From assembly GCA_024276695.1 (NCBI GenBank), contig JAJRWR010000014.1, forward strand, positions 62,001 to 126,000: a stretch of 64,000 nt of DNA. The letters are read 5' to 3'. A program made the position numbers and the translations under genes. How positions within the stretch are numbered: the first letter of the stretch is position 1; the number at the start of each line of letters is the position of its first letter. Source of the stretch: an archaeon (GTDB lineage: Archaea > Thermoproteota > Nitrososphaeria > Nitrososphaerales > Nitrosopumilaceae). Below are positions 9,227 through 18,163 of this stretch, in pieces. The notes under the pieces were generated by a model, which ran no database searches, was not told where the DNA came from, and was given only the letters and a program-made list of their open reading frames with translations.

Positions 9227-10555
9227 ATGGTACTTGATTCTGGAGATACAGCATGGATGCTTGTAGCTGGAAGTCTTGTATTGCTTATGATTCCTGCGTT
9301 AGGTCTTTTTGAATCTGGACTATTAAGAAAAAAGAACGCAGCTTCAATCTTCATGCAGATCTTCTTTGGATTGGCAATGTTGAGTGTAATGTGGTTTATT
9401 TTTGGATTTAGTTTATCTTTTGGTGAGTCTACTATGGGATTAGTTGGAAATATGGACTGGGTGTTCCTTAAAGGAATTCCATCTGATGCTCCATTAGAAC
9501 AATATGCACCAACAATTCCTGGTATGTTATTTGTAAAATTTCAATTAATGTTTGCAGCAATTACTCCATTATTACTTACCGGAACAATTGCTGAAAGAAT
9601 GAAGTTTAGTTCCTTTGTCATATTCATTGCTGCATGGTCAATGCTAATTTACTATCCTCTAGTTCACTGGGTTTGGGGTGGAGGTTGGTTAGCACAACTT
9701 GGTGTTGTTGACTTTGCGGGTGGCATTGTAATTCATACTAGTGTCGGAATGGCAGCATTAGCTGCCGCACTGGTACTTGGTAAAAGAAGAAACTATGGTC
9801 CTGCCATAATGATTCCTCATAGTATTCCGCTAGCTGTACTTGGTTCTTCCTTGTTGTGGCTTGGTTGGTTTGGATTTAATGCCGGTAGCGCACTTTCTGC
9901 CTCTGGTGGGGTTGCAGGAAATACTGTAATTGTAACCCACATGGCATCATCAATTTCTGCTTTAATTTGGGCTGGTCTTTCATGGATAAGAACCGGGAAA
10001 CCATCAGTTGTAGCAACAATTAATGGTGCAATTGCAGGTCTTGCTGGAATTACTCCAGCATCAGGATTTGTTAGTGTTGAACATGCTTTTGTAATTGGTA
10101 TAGCAATAGGTGTAATCTCATATTCTGGTGTTGTACTATTCAAAGAGAAACTAAAGATTGATGATGCACTTGATGTAAGCTCTGTTCACGGAGTTGCAGG
10201 AATTGTTGGTGCACTTGCAATTGGTATCTTTGCAAGTACTGCAATTAATCCTGGTGGTGTTGATGGATTACTATTTGGAAATCCTGATCAATTATGGATT
10301 CAAGCTATAGGTGTAGGTGTTGCAGGTGCAATGGGCTTTGGTGGAACTTGGATAATTTTACAAATAATCAAACATCTAATTGGAATTAGAGTTTCTCCAG
10401 AAGTAGAAGATATTGGTTTAGATATCAGTGAACATGCAGAATCTGCATATTCTGATGAAGAAGAATTCATGTTAGATATGGATGATTATACGGAAGAATT
10501 ACAAGAAAAGGATGAAATACTTTTCAAAAAGAAATCAACTAGTGATAAAAAATGA
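9227..10555 (+). CDS. amt: Ammonium transporter (Amt family)
   Basis: About 11 TMs; DSGDTAWMLVAGSLVLLMIPALGLFESGLLRKKNA; LVHWVWGGGWLAQLGVVDFAGGIVIHTSVGMAALAAALVLGKR; SSVHGVAGIVGAL. Confidence 0.97.
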   Translation: MVLDSGDTAWMLVAGSLVLLMIPALGLFESGLLRKKNAASIFMQIFFGLAMLSVMWFIFGFSLSFGESTMGLVGNMDWVFLKGIPSDAPLEQYAPTIPGMLFVKFQLMFAAITPLLLTGTIAERMKFSSFVIFIAAWSMLIYYPLVHWVWGGGWLAQLGVVDFAGGIVIHTSVGMAALAAALVLGKRRNYGPAIMIPHSIPLAVLGSSLLWLGWFGFNAGSALSASGGVAGNTVIVTHMASSISALIWAGLSWIRTGKPSVVATINGAIAGLAGITPASGFVSVEHAFVIGIAIGVISYSGVVLFKEKLKIDDALDVSSVHGVAGIVGALAIGIFASTAINPGGVDGLLFGNPDQLWIQAIGVGVAGAMGFGGTWIILQIIKHLIGIRVSPEVEDIGLDISEHAESAYSDEEEFMLDMDDYTEELQEKDEILFKKKSTSDKK

Positions 10556-10917
10556 TAGTCAACTATGATAAAATATCTAAACAAGTTGTTAATTTAGATC
10601 CCAAAATTAGATTTGCCGGTGTTGCAAATAGTAAAGGAGAGATGATTGCTGGTGGACAAAAAGAAAATGTTGAGAAAATCTTAGATGGTGAAAATGTTAA
10701 GATGTCAATTCACTATGCACTACAAAAAAGGGATCTGTATACAAATTTAGCATACAAAATTGGTTCAGAACTATCATCAATAACAGAATATGAAAAAGTT
10801 ACCATGATTAGTATTCCAATTAATTCTAACGAGTTGTTTATGGTAAGTACAGAACCAAGAGCAGATTATTTGAAAATTATTGATTTTATTCATTCAGCAC
10901 TTAACCCTCAAAACTAA
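10552..10917 (+). CDS. Small hypothetical protein (thaumarchaeal DUF6659-like), coupled to amt
   Basis: ATG overlaps the amt stop (ATGA). Sequence type VVNLDPKIRFAGVANSKGEMIAGG...YEKVTMISIPINSNELFMVSTEP. Confidence 0.6.
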   Translation: MIVNYDKISKQVVNLDPKIRFAGVANSKGEMIAGGQKENVEKILDGENVKMSIHYALQKRDLYTNLAYKIGSELSSITEYEKVTMISIPINSNELFMVSTEPRADYLKIIDFIHSALNPQN

Positions 10918-10980
10918 AATCATTACAGGCACAATATACTAAGAAGAGTTGATATTCAATAAAGAAAACATAGAGTAAAA

Positions 10981-12726
10981 ATGTCAATTTCATTCAATCT
11001 TGGTAAAAAACTCGTTTTACTTGTAATGCTTGTAACTATAACTGCATTAAGTATTACATCTTACATGAGTATTGATTATTCTTCTGAAACTCTGAAAGAA
11101 AGAGGAGGAGAACTGCTAGTTGGAGAATCTTCCATTAGGGGAGAATCTTTGATCTCAGTTTTTGAATCAAGAATTGAACAAAATAATATTCTTGCAAACG
11201 ATCCTATGATTCAATCATTAGTTTTAGAAATGAGCAAAATTCCGAATAACAAATTAAAAGAATCTCAAGAAAGCAACCGCAGAGATTTTTTAATTCAAGT
11301 TCAAGCATTTCAAAAATTAATTGGATTTTCAATAGGATTTGAAGATACAAAAATAATTGGGAACAATGGAAAAGTTTTCTTTTCTCTTAGTGGTAATGCA
11401 GATGAAAACTTTATTGAAAACGAATATTTTCAAAGAGGATTAAAAGAATCCTTTATTGAATTTGAATCAACAAAATCTAGTAAAAAATTAGTTGTTGTTT
11501 CTCCAATATTTGCAGATGATAGTAAAAAGGGAGATAAACCAATTGGAGTAATTATTTCAAAAATGAGAACTGCATCAATTGATAATATTATGCTTAATCG
11601 AAGTGGATTAGGTGAAACAGGAGAAGTTTACATTGTAAATGAAGATTTTTTGATGTTATCTGAATCTAGATTTTTTGAAGATGCAGTATTTCAACAACGG
11701 GTAGATACCATTGCTGTACAGAAATGTTTCAATGAAGAAAAAAACTATGCTGGATTTTATTCTGATTATAGAGAAATTCCGATATATGGATCGTCTTATT
11801 GTGCATCAGATTTTGGAATTGTGTTACTTGCAGAAATGGATGAAAAAGAACTTGTTGAACCAATAAAAATTTTACAAACAAGAATTTTACTAACAAGTTT
11901 ACTCATAACATTGCTAATGGGATTGGTTGCATACTTTGCTGCAGAATCATTATCACATCCATTAAAAGCACTTAAAAATGCCGCAAATAAAATTGCAAAT
12001 GGCAAATTTGATGTAAGAACAAACATTACAACAAGTGATGAAATTGGAGAATTATCTTATGCATTTGATTCAATGGCACAAAAACTTGAAGAATCATTAA
12101 TTGAAATTAAAGAGAAAGAAGAGGTTATCAAGCAACTTGAGGGTGGCATGCTACTAAAATTTTCTCAGCATGAACAAAATGATTGTGTAGGTGTCATTGA
12201 TATAACAGATTCTACTAGAATATCATCTAAATTATCAGATGATGATGTGAGTAAAATGTATGAAATCTTTCTAAATTTTATGGCTAAAATTATTCTTAAA
12301 CATAATGGAGAAGTTGTAAAGAATATTGGAGATGCTTTGATGTTTAGATTTGGAAATATTGATTCTAAAGATACTGTAGCAATGAAAAATGTTTTAGAAT
12401 GTTGTTTATCTATGATTGAATCTCATGATGAACTAAAAAAAGAACTTAATGCAGAAAATATAGACGCATTAGATTACAAAATTAGTGTAACATATGGTTC
12501 TGTAAAGGTAGCTGAAAGTACCACTTCCAAATTTTCAGATATTTTTGGACCTACAGTCAATCGATGTTTTAAAATTAATACATTTTGTCCAAAAAACAGC
12601 ATAGTAGTTGGCAGTAATATGTATGAAATTTTAAAGAACTATGACGAATACGAATTTTCTCAATTTTGTTCAATTGAAATGAAAGCAAAATATGATTATA
12701 GTATATTTGAAGTTAAAAGAAGATAA
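10981..12726 (+). CDS. Membrane sensor class III nucleotide cyclase (Cache-like + HAMP + cyclase)
   Basis: TM, extracellular sensor region, TM, then HAMP (LKALKNAANKIANGKFDVRTNITTSDEIGELSYAFDSMAQKL), then cyclase core (CVGVIDITDSTRISSKLSDDDVSKMYEIFLNFMAKIILKHNGEVVKNIGDALMFRF ... DIFGPTVNRCFKI). Confidence 0.8.
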   Translation: MSISFNLGKKLVLLVMLVTITALSITSYMSIDYSSETLKERGGELLVGESSIRGESLISVFESRIEQNNILANDPMIQSLVLEMSKIPNNKLKESQESNRRDFLIQVQAFQKLIGFSIGFEDTKIIGNNGKVFFSLSGNADENFIENEYFQRGLKESFIEFESTKSSKKLVVVSPIFADDSKKGDKPIGVIISKMRTASIDNIMLNRSGLGETGEVYIVNEDFLMLSESRFFEDAVFQQRVDTIAVQKCFNEEKNYAGFYSDYREIPIYGSSYCASDFGIVLLAEMDEKELVEPIKILQTRILLTSLLITLLMGLVAYFAAESLSHPLKALKNAANKIANGKFDVRTNITTSDEIGELSYAFDSMAQKLEESLIEIKEKEEVIKQLEGGMLLKFSQHEQNDCVGVIDITDSTRISSKLSDDDVSKMYEIFLNFMAKIILKHNGEVVKNIGDALMFRFGNIDSKDTVAMKNVLECCLSMIESHDELKKELNAENIDALDYKISVTYGSVKVAESTTSKFSDIFGPTVNRCFKINTFCPKNSIVVGSNMYEILKNYDEYEFSQFCSIEMKAKYDYSIFEVKRR

Positions 12727-12873
12727 TAATCCAAAGTATTTTTACAATTAAAAAATCCTAGAATTCATGCCTAAATTAGATTCTTTAAATTGATAATCAT
12801 TTGCAATGATGAAATATCTGATGTTATTAAAATTTAAAATAATAAAAAGAAATTAAAAATTGATTGAACTAAT

Positions 12874-13173
12874 CTAATCGATTAATTCAGTCCAACCTTT
12901 GACGAAGACTGAGTTCTTGTAGAGTGGAACTGGTTGTCCAACAGTAAAGTCCATTGGTCGCATCCAAAAGATTGCTTTTGTTGGGCATACACCGATGCAT
13001 GCACCATCAGAAATACATCTTTCTGGGTAGAAGACAAATGCTTTACCTCTCTTCCAGCCTTCAACTGGTTTTACTCTAAGGACATCTGGTCCAAGTGTGG
13101 TACAGATTTCTACACATAGTGCGCATCCGATACACATTTGTTCGCTGATGTCTGGAATAATTCCTACTGGCAT
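12874..13173 (-). CDS. 4Fe-4S ferredoxin-type protein
   Basis: CIGCALCVEICTTLGPDVL and CISDGACIGVCPTKAI cysteine motifs. Confidence 0.85.
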   Translation of the reverse strand: MPVGIIPDISEQMCIGCALCVEICTTLGPDVLRVKPVEGWKRGKAFVFYPERCISDGACIGVCPTKAIFWMRPMDFTVGQPVPLYKNSVFVKGWTELID

Positions 13174-13226
13174 AACAAAATCAATTCCTGATTTGGTATT
13201 AATATAATTTACCTAAAATTATGATG

Positions 13227-13260
13227 TTATAACGGCGTTTGATAATTTATAACGGCGTTT
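13227..13260. repeat. Tandem direct repeat TTATAACGGCGTTT x2 (20-bp period) upstream of ferredoxin
   Basis: Identical 14-mers at 13227-13240 and 13247-13260. Confidence 0.8.
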
Positions 13261-13284
13261 CAAAATTGATCGCTCAGAAGAAAA

Positions 13285-13908
13285 TCAAACATTTTCTTGT
13301 TTTACAATGAATTTTCTTGAATTAGTATCTGCTTTTTCTAAAATAACAATAACTAAATCATTTAGATTTTTTTTAAGAAAATAGACTCCAGTCTTCTCTG
13401 ATTTGATGATGTGTTTTCCTCCTGGGGATAGTATCCATTCATCATTATCTTTTTTTCGTGCCATACCAGTTACTATCACAGATGATTTAGTTTGATTTCC
13501 AATAGATGAAAGTAGCATTATACAAGAATTAATGAATCTAGCAGACTCTAAATCACCAAACAAATTGTAAACTCCATTAAACGAATCAATAATCACTAAA
13601 AATCTCTCTTTTGATATATTAGAAATAATTTTTAATAATTTTTCTTTCCAATCTATTTTATTTGGACAAAAAATTATTACATTTTCCTTTTTTTTAATCA
13701 TTCCAGATTGTACATATCCTGTATAAAGTAAATCCATATCTACAATAATTATTGGATCCATTGTAGAGTTGATCAATCTATTAAGAAATTCTATTTTATG
13801 GAAAGGTTTTGAACATAATATGATGTTGGGATTTTTTTGTTCAAATTCAATTTGAATTTTTGTTAAATCATCATCTATAGATAACTTAGGATTTTTATCC
13901 AACACCAT
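13285..13908 (-). CDS. RecA/KaiC-superfamily-like ATPase fold protein (no obvious Walker A)
   Basis: Walker B-like FLVIIDSFNGVYNLFGD; SSVIVTGMARKKDNDEWILSPGGKHIIKSEKTGVYFLKK resembles the KaiC/RadA C-terminal core. Confidence 0.45.
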   Translation of the reverse strand: MVLDKNPKLSIDDDLTKIQIEFEQKNPNIILCSKPFHKIEFLNRLINSTMDPIIIVDMDLLYTGYVQSGMIKKKENVIIFCPNKIDWKEKLLKIISNISKERFLVIIDSFNGVYNLFGDLESARFINSCIMLLSSIGNQTKSSVIVTGMARKKDNDEWILSPGGKHIIKSEKTGVYFLKKNLNDLVIVILEKADTNSRKFIVKQENV

Positions 13909-13931
13909 TCTAGGATTTCACAGATATAATA

Positions 13932-15083
13932 ATGAATTTAGCATCAAAAGATATTTCAAATGATTTCCCAACCTCTGATAAGATCTATCTAAACAATGCA
14001 TCTGTATCCCTTATGCCTACTCAAAGTATTGAGGCTATGAAAGAATTCCTTGTTACATACAACTCTATTGGTCCAGACTCAAAAGATTCTGAATCTTTTG
14101 TAACTGAGAAACTTCGAAATATAAGAAAAACTATTGCAAAAATTATTACTTGTCAACCTGATGAAATAATTCTTACTCAAAGCACAACTGATGGAATTAA
14201 TTTTGTATCAAATGGATTATCTTTTGAAAATGACTCCAACATAATAATTCGGGGAATGGCACATGAACATCATTCCAACTTTTATCCTTGGATAAAACTA
14301 AACGAAAAAATTTCAATAAAAAATCTACCAATTGATAGTAATGGTTTTTTCAAGTTAGATGATTTAGAATCATCTGTTAATAATAATACAAAATTAGTTG
14401 CTCTAAGTCATGCTCTGTATAACACTGGATCAATATTGCCCGTAGAAGAAATAGGAGAAATTCTTCACAACAAAGTTCCGTTTTTTATTGACGGTGCACA
14501 AAGTATAGGATGTATTGGGGATATTGATGTCTCAAAGATTCAATGTGATTTTATGTCTTTTAATGGATCTAAATGGCTTTGCGGTCCTATGGGTACAGGA
14601 TTATTTTATTGTAATAGAAAGTCTAGTGAATTATTAGAACCAAATACAATTGGAGGTGAATCTGCAATTATTTATGATGATTCAAAACTAGCATACAAAG
14701 AATTACCAGATAAATTTCAAACTGGTTTTAGAAATTATGTGGGAATTGTTGGATTAGAATCTTCTGCAAACTATTTACTAGATTTTGGCATGAATAACAT
14801 TCATGAAAAAAATCAACATCTATCAAATTTTTTAAGAGAAGAATTGTCAAAAATTCCAAATATCATTTTATATGGTCCAGAAGATCAAAATGACAGAACA
14901 AGTATTGTTTCATTTAATATCAAGGGATTTAATTCACAAGAAATTGTAGATAAACTTGAAAAACAACATATTGTTTTAGCTGTTAGAGAAATTATGGAAA
15001 ATAAAATAGTACGAGCATCTCCTCATTTTTTTAATACCGAATCCCAAATTCTTCAAGTAATTGATGCAATAAAGAAACTATAG
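13932..15083 (+). CDS. Class V aminotransferase / cysteine desulfurase-family protein
   Basis: YLNNASVSLMP...TQSTTDGINFVSNGL...HEHHSNFYPW...SHALYNTGSILPVEEI...FIDGAQSIGCIGDIDV...FNGSKWLCGPMGTGLFY. Confidence 0.9.
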   Translation: MNLASKDISNDFPTSDKIYLNNASVSLMPTQSIEAMKEFLVTYNSIGPDSKDSESFVTEKLRNIRKTIAKIITCQPDEIILTQSTTDGINFVSNGLSFENDSNIIIRGMAHEHHSNFYPWIKLNEKISIKNLPIDSNGFFKLDDLESSVNNNTKLVALSHALYNTGSILPVEEIGEILHNKVPFFIDGAQSIGCIGDIDVSKIQCDFMSFNGSKWLCGPMGTGLFYCNRKSSELLEPNTIGGESAIIYDDSKLAYKELPDKFQTGFRNYVGIVGLESSANYLLDFGMNNIHEKNQHLSNFLREELSKIPNIILYGPEDQNDRTSIVSFNIKGFNSQEIVDKLEKQHIVLAVREIMENKIVRASPHFFNTESQILQVIDAIKKL

Positions 15084-15350
15084 ATTCTCTTGTTCTTCAA
15101 TCACCATCATAGTCAATGTTGATTGAACTTTGCTAATTTTTCTAATTTTATTGGTGATAATTGCACGTAGTTTTTCAGCATCATCCGAGGATAATTTCAA
15201 GACTATATCATATACTCCATAAACACCCTGAACTTCAAACTTGATTTTTTCTTCAACAAGAATCTGCTTTACTTCATTAATTATTGATTCATCAGTTCCT
15301 AAATCCGAATTCAATAGAACATACGCTGTAGGCACAAGGGAGTTTTTCAT
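15078..15350 (-). CDS. Lrp/AsnC ligand-binding (RAM) domain protein
   Basis: AYVLLNSDLGTDESIINEVKQILVEEKIKFEVQGVYGVYDIVLKLSSDDAEKLRAIITNKIRKISKVQSTLTMMVIE. Confidence 0.85.
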   Translation of the reverse strand: MKNSLVPTAYVLLNSDLGTDESIINEVKQILVEEKIKFEVQGVYGVYDIVLKLSSDDAEKLRAIITNKIRKISKVQSTLTMMVIEEQENL

Positions 15351-15396
15351 GAGACCGTATTTAACCTTTCATTGTTCAAAAACTGATTAATCACCA

Positions 15397-16052
15397 ATGT
15401 ATTCTGATGATGTGAAATCAATAGATTTGTCACTTACCATATCTGAATCTATTCCAACCTTTCCTGGATCTCCAAAACCACAATTCATTGCTTGGTCCAA
15501 TATCAAAGATGATGGGTATAATCTTGAACTTTTATTCCTAAGTTCACATACAGGAACGCATCTTGATGCACCATATCATTTTGCCAAAAATGGTCTAAAA
15601 ATAAATCAAATTCCACTAGATAGATTAATTGGAAAAGCTATTCTGATAAAACTTAAAAAACTAGGAATTCCACTATTACAAAGTCAGATATTACATTATT
15701 TGAAAAAAAGAATGGAAAAATCTCAAATCATTCATCAATCTTTTTCTACACTGAATGGCAAAAAAATCTAAAAAATGATAATTATTTTACTGAAAATCCT
15801 GGATTAGATGCATCTTCAACAAAATATCTTATATCAAAAAAAATCAATTTAGTTGGTATTGACTCTCCAAGTATAGATGTTGGAAAAGATGAATCATTTA
15901 GAGTTCATCATATTTTATCAAAAAATAATATTTTGATTGTAGAAAATTTGACAAATATGAACAAAATTCAATCTAAAGAATTCCATTTTACAATTCTTCC
16001 ATTAAAGCTAAAAGATGCTACAGGCTCACCTGTTCGTGCAGTGGCATCATAA
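15397..16052 (+). pseudogene. Cyclase-family (kynurenine formamidase-like) protein, split by an apparent frameshift
   Basis: 15397..15771 has IDLSLTISESIPTFPGSP...SSHTGTHLDAPYHF. Translation continues in another frame from about 15657 to 16052 (ITKSDITLFEKKNGKISNHSSIFFYTEWQKNL...LVGIDSPSIDVGKDESFRVHHILSKNNILIVENL...FTILPLKLKDATGSPVRAVAS*). Confidence 0.8.
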
Positions 16053-16107
16053 TTTACTCACATTAGATTTCGTAATACTAAAAATATAGAATGATTCTAA
16101 ATCTAAC

Positions 16108-16602
16108 ATGAGTAAGCCTGGAAATATTTGGAGAAAAGTTCATGGAAAAATCACGAAAAAACCAACCAACTTTTCATGGATAATTGAAGAAAAATTGGCA
16201 GGTTCAGGTATTCCAACAAGCTCTGATGAATTTGATTGGCTTCTAAATCAAGGAGTAAAATCAATTGTAACAATGACTGAGAATGCATTGCCAGATGATT
16301 GGGTGCAAAATATTGGTTATCTACATGTACCAACTCCTGATTTAACAGCTCCCGATATGGATAGAATAGATTCAGCAGTAGATTTCATTCATGAACAAAT
16401 TAACAATGATCAAGCAGTGATGGTTCACTGTGCAGCTGGAATGGGTAGAGCTGGAACAATATTGGCATGCTATTTTGTCAAGTACAGAAAATTTTCTGCG
16501 GATAATGCAATTAAAAAAATTCGAAATGAAAGACCTGGATCAATTCAATCCGAAATACAAGAATTAGCTATTGGATTTTATGAAAAACATGTAAGAAATT
16601 AG
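16108..16602 (+). CDS. Dual-specificity/tyrosine protein phosphatase
   Basis: VMVHCAAGMGRAGTILACYFV (HCxxGxxR). Confidence 0.92.
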   Translation: MSKPGNIWRKVHGKITKKPTNFSWIIEEKLAGSGIPTSSDEFDWLLNQGVKSIVTMTENALPDDWVQNIGYLHVPTPDLTAPDMDRIDSAVDFIHEQINNDQAVMVHCAAGMGRAGTILACYFVKYRKFSADNAIKKIRNERPGSIQSEIQELAIGFYEKHVRN

Positions 16603-16603
16603 T

Positions 16604-16750
16604 TTAAACAAATTCTGAAACTAATTTTCCATCTACAACTTTAATTTTTAATGTTTTATTTTCTTGAAAAATTAAAGTTAATCCACCGTCTGAATCAGGA
16701 TCTTCTACTTTAACAAGTTCTAGCATTTTAAGTGCATCAAATTTTCCCAT
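16604..16750 (-). CDS. Small protein (48 aa) MGKFDALKMLELVKVEDPDSDGGLTLIFQENKTLKIKVVDGKLVSEFV
   Basis: Not in ORF track. Clear paralogue of the adjacent 50-aa ORF 16760..16912. Confidence 0.7.
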   Translation of the reverse strand: MGKFDALKMLELVKVEDPDSDGGLTLIFQENKTLKIKVVDGKLVSEFV

Positions 16751-16759
16751 TTACATCAC

Positions 16760-16912
16760 CTATTCTGGAATTGATACAGTCTCAATTTTACCATCAACTG
16801 CTTTTATGAACAGAAACCTGTTGTCTTTTAAGATAAAGGTAATTCCATTTTCTTTATCAGGTTCTTCAACTTCGAGTATTGGTTGTCCTAACAGACCATC
16901 ATATTTTGCCAT
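16760..16912 (-). CDS. Small protein (50 aa) MAKYDGLLGQPILEVEEPDKENGITFILKDNRFLFIKAVDGKIETVSIPE
   Basis: Internal ATG of track ORF 16760..17026. The shortened form matches its tandem paralogue in length and motif. Confidence 0.7.
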   Translation of the reverse strand: MAKYDGLLGQPILEVEEPDKENGITFILKDNRFLFIKAVDGKIETVSIPE

Positions 16913-16943
16913 TAGTATATCCACAAAAAAGTTCCTTATATCC

Positions 16944-17480
16944 CTAATTGATTGTAATTTCAATTTCACTAGAACTATTTTTGATATTTCCAGTCTCTGT
17001 AAAATCATGTTTTTGCCATGATGCAAAAGCTTCAGCTCCGATCTTATGTTTACCTGGTCCTAAATCTGATGCTTTGAATACAAATTTTTCATTAAAATCA
17101 AATAATTCTTGTCTTACTTCCTCTTCTGAATGTCTAATAAATGGCTCAAAATTTTTGGCTACTTGCACCCAAATTCGTCTATCTTTCATTGGATTGACTA
17201 ATTTTGGATTTCTTGTCCAAAATATTGATGCTTTTTTGTACGTATCAATAGTTCTACCTAACTCCTTCTTCCTGAATCCACCAGATGTCAATTTTATACC
17301 ATATTTCAATTTGAATGAAACATCATTGTTGTTGTATGCTTTTGTCCAATTAGCCTCATTGAATGCTTCTCTAAGGTTCCCCTCAACTGAAAATTTAACA
17401 TTTATCTCAATATTCTCATTAGACGAGTACTTATCCTTGGATTTTACTAATTCAATAACTGAAATCTTGCTTTCTCCCAT
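16944..17480 (-). CDS. Hypothetical protein (beta-sandwich-like)
   Basis: Long ORF with normal amino-acid composition; preferred over antisense ORF 16948..17535. Confidence 0.6.
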   Translation of the reverse strand: MGESKISVIELVKSKDKYSSNENIEINVKFSVEGNLREAFNEANWTKAYNNNDVSFKLKYGIKLTSGGFRKKELGRTIDTYKKASIFWTRNPKLVNPMKDRRIWVQVAKNFEPFIRHSEEEVRQELFDFNEKFVFKASDLGPGKHKIGAEAFASWQKHDFTETGNIKNSSSEIEITIN

Positions 17481-17531
17481 TACTACCGCTCATAATGATT
17501 TATATCCGCAATATGTGCTTTTTCTGAATAC

Positions 17532-17810
17532 ATGAACGCACAAGTGATCAGTTCTGAGCCTAAAGAAATCAGCCTTTCAATCACTGAAACTGATATTGGA
17601 ATTTTGTACATAATTCAACATGAACTGCTAAAAGCATCAAATATTGATTTTGCAGGTGTTATAGTAAAACATCCTCTTACTAACGAATGTTGGATGAGAA
17701 TTAATTCTAGTTCAAAACCACTCGGTGAAATCAAAAAAGCAACAGATTCCGCAATCAAAATGGCTGAAGAATTCAAACAACTATTCAATTCTAAAATCAA
17801 GGTAAATTAA
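17532..17810 (+). CDS. rpoL: DNA-directed RNA polymerase subunit L
   Basis: ETDIGILYIIQHELLKASNIDFAGVIVKHPLTNECWMRI. Confidence 0.85.
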   Translation: MNAQVISSEPKEISLSITETDIGILYIIQHELLKASNIDFAGVIVKHPLTNECWMRINSSSKPLGEIKKATDSAIKMAEEFKQLFNSKIKVN

Positions 17811-17811
17811 A

Positions 17812-18129
17812 TTGAAATTTTGCCCCAAATGTGAGGTCAAATTAAAAAATAGCGATTCAGGCCTTCAATGTTCTAAATGTGGTTACACTGAAGGAGGAGA
17901 AGCTACATCAACAAAAAAAATTCCTACTGAGGAAGAACCAGATTTTTCACTTCTTGCTTTTGAAGGAGATGAAGGAGAAGAATCTAATCCAACAGTAAAA
18001 ATTGACTGTGAAAAATGTGGACATGATGAAGCAGTTGGTTGGATGTTCCAAACTAGAAGTGCTGATGAACCTACAACTAGATTTTATAGATGCCAAAAAT
18101 GCAAATACACCTGGCGTGATTACACATAA
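17812..18129 (+). CDS. tfs: Transcription elongation factor TFS (TFIIS/RPB9-like)
   Basis: TTG start; MKFCPKCEVKLK...CSKCGY and C-terminal ribbon CEKCGHDEAVGWMFQTRSADEPTTRFYRCQKCKYTWRDY. Confidence 0.95.
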   Translation: MKFCPKCEVKLKNSDSGLQCSKCGYTEGGEATSTKKIPTEEEPDFSLLAFEGDEGEESNPTVKIDCEKCGHDEAVGWMFQTRSADEPTTRFYRCQKCKYTWRDYT

Positions 18130-18163
18130 CGTTTAACTTGTACTTAAAGAGAAGAAAATTGAT

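Noticed and set aside
9817-10143. 108-aa minus-strand ORF within amt
   Set aside because: Antisense to conserved Amt TM helices.
12882-13119. ORFs 12882..13064 and 12934..13119
   Set aside because: Alternate-frame or antisense reads of the ferredoxin gene.
16948-17535. 195-aa plus-strand ORF
   Set aside because: Antisense to 16944..17480; composition (Ser/Leu/Phe/Cys-rich) typical of antisense reading of an AT-rich gene.
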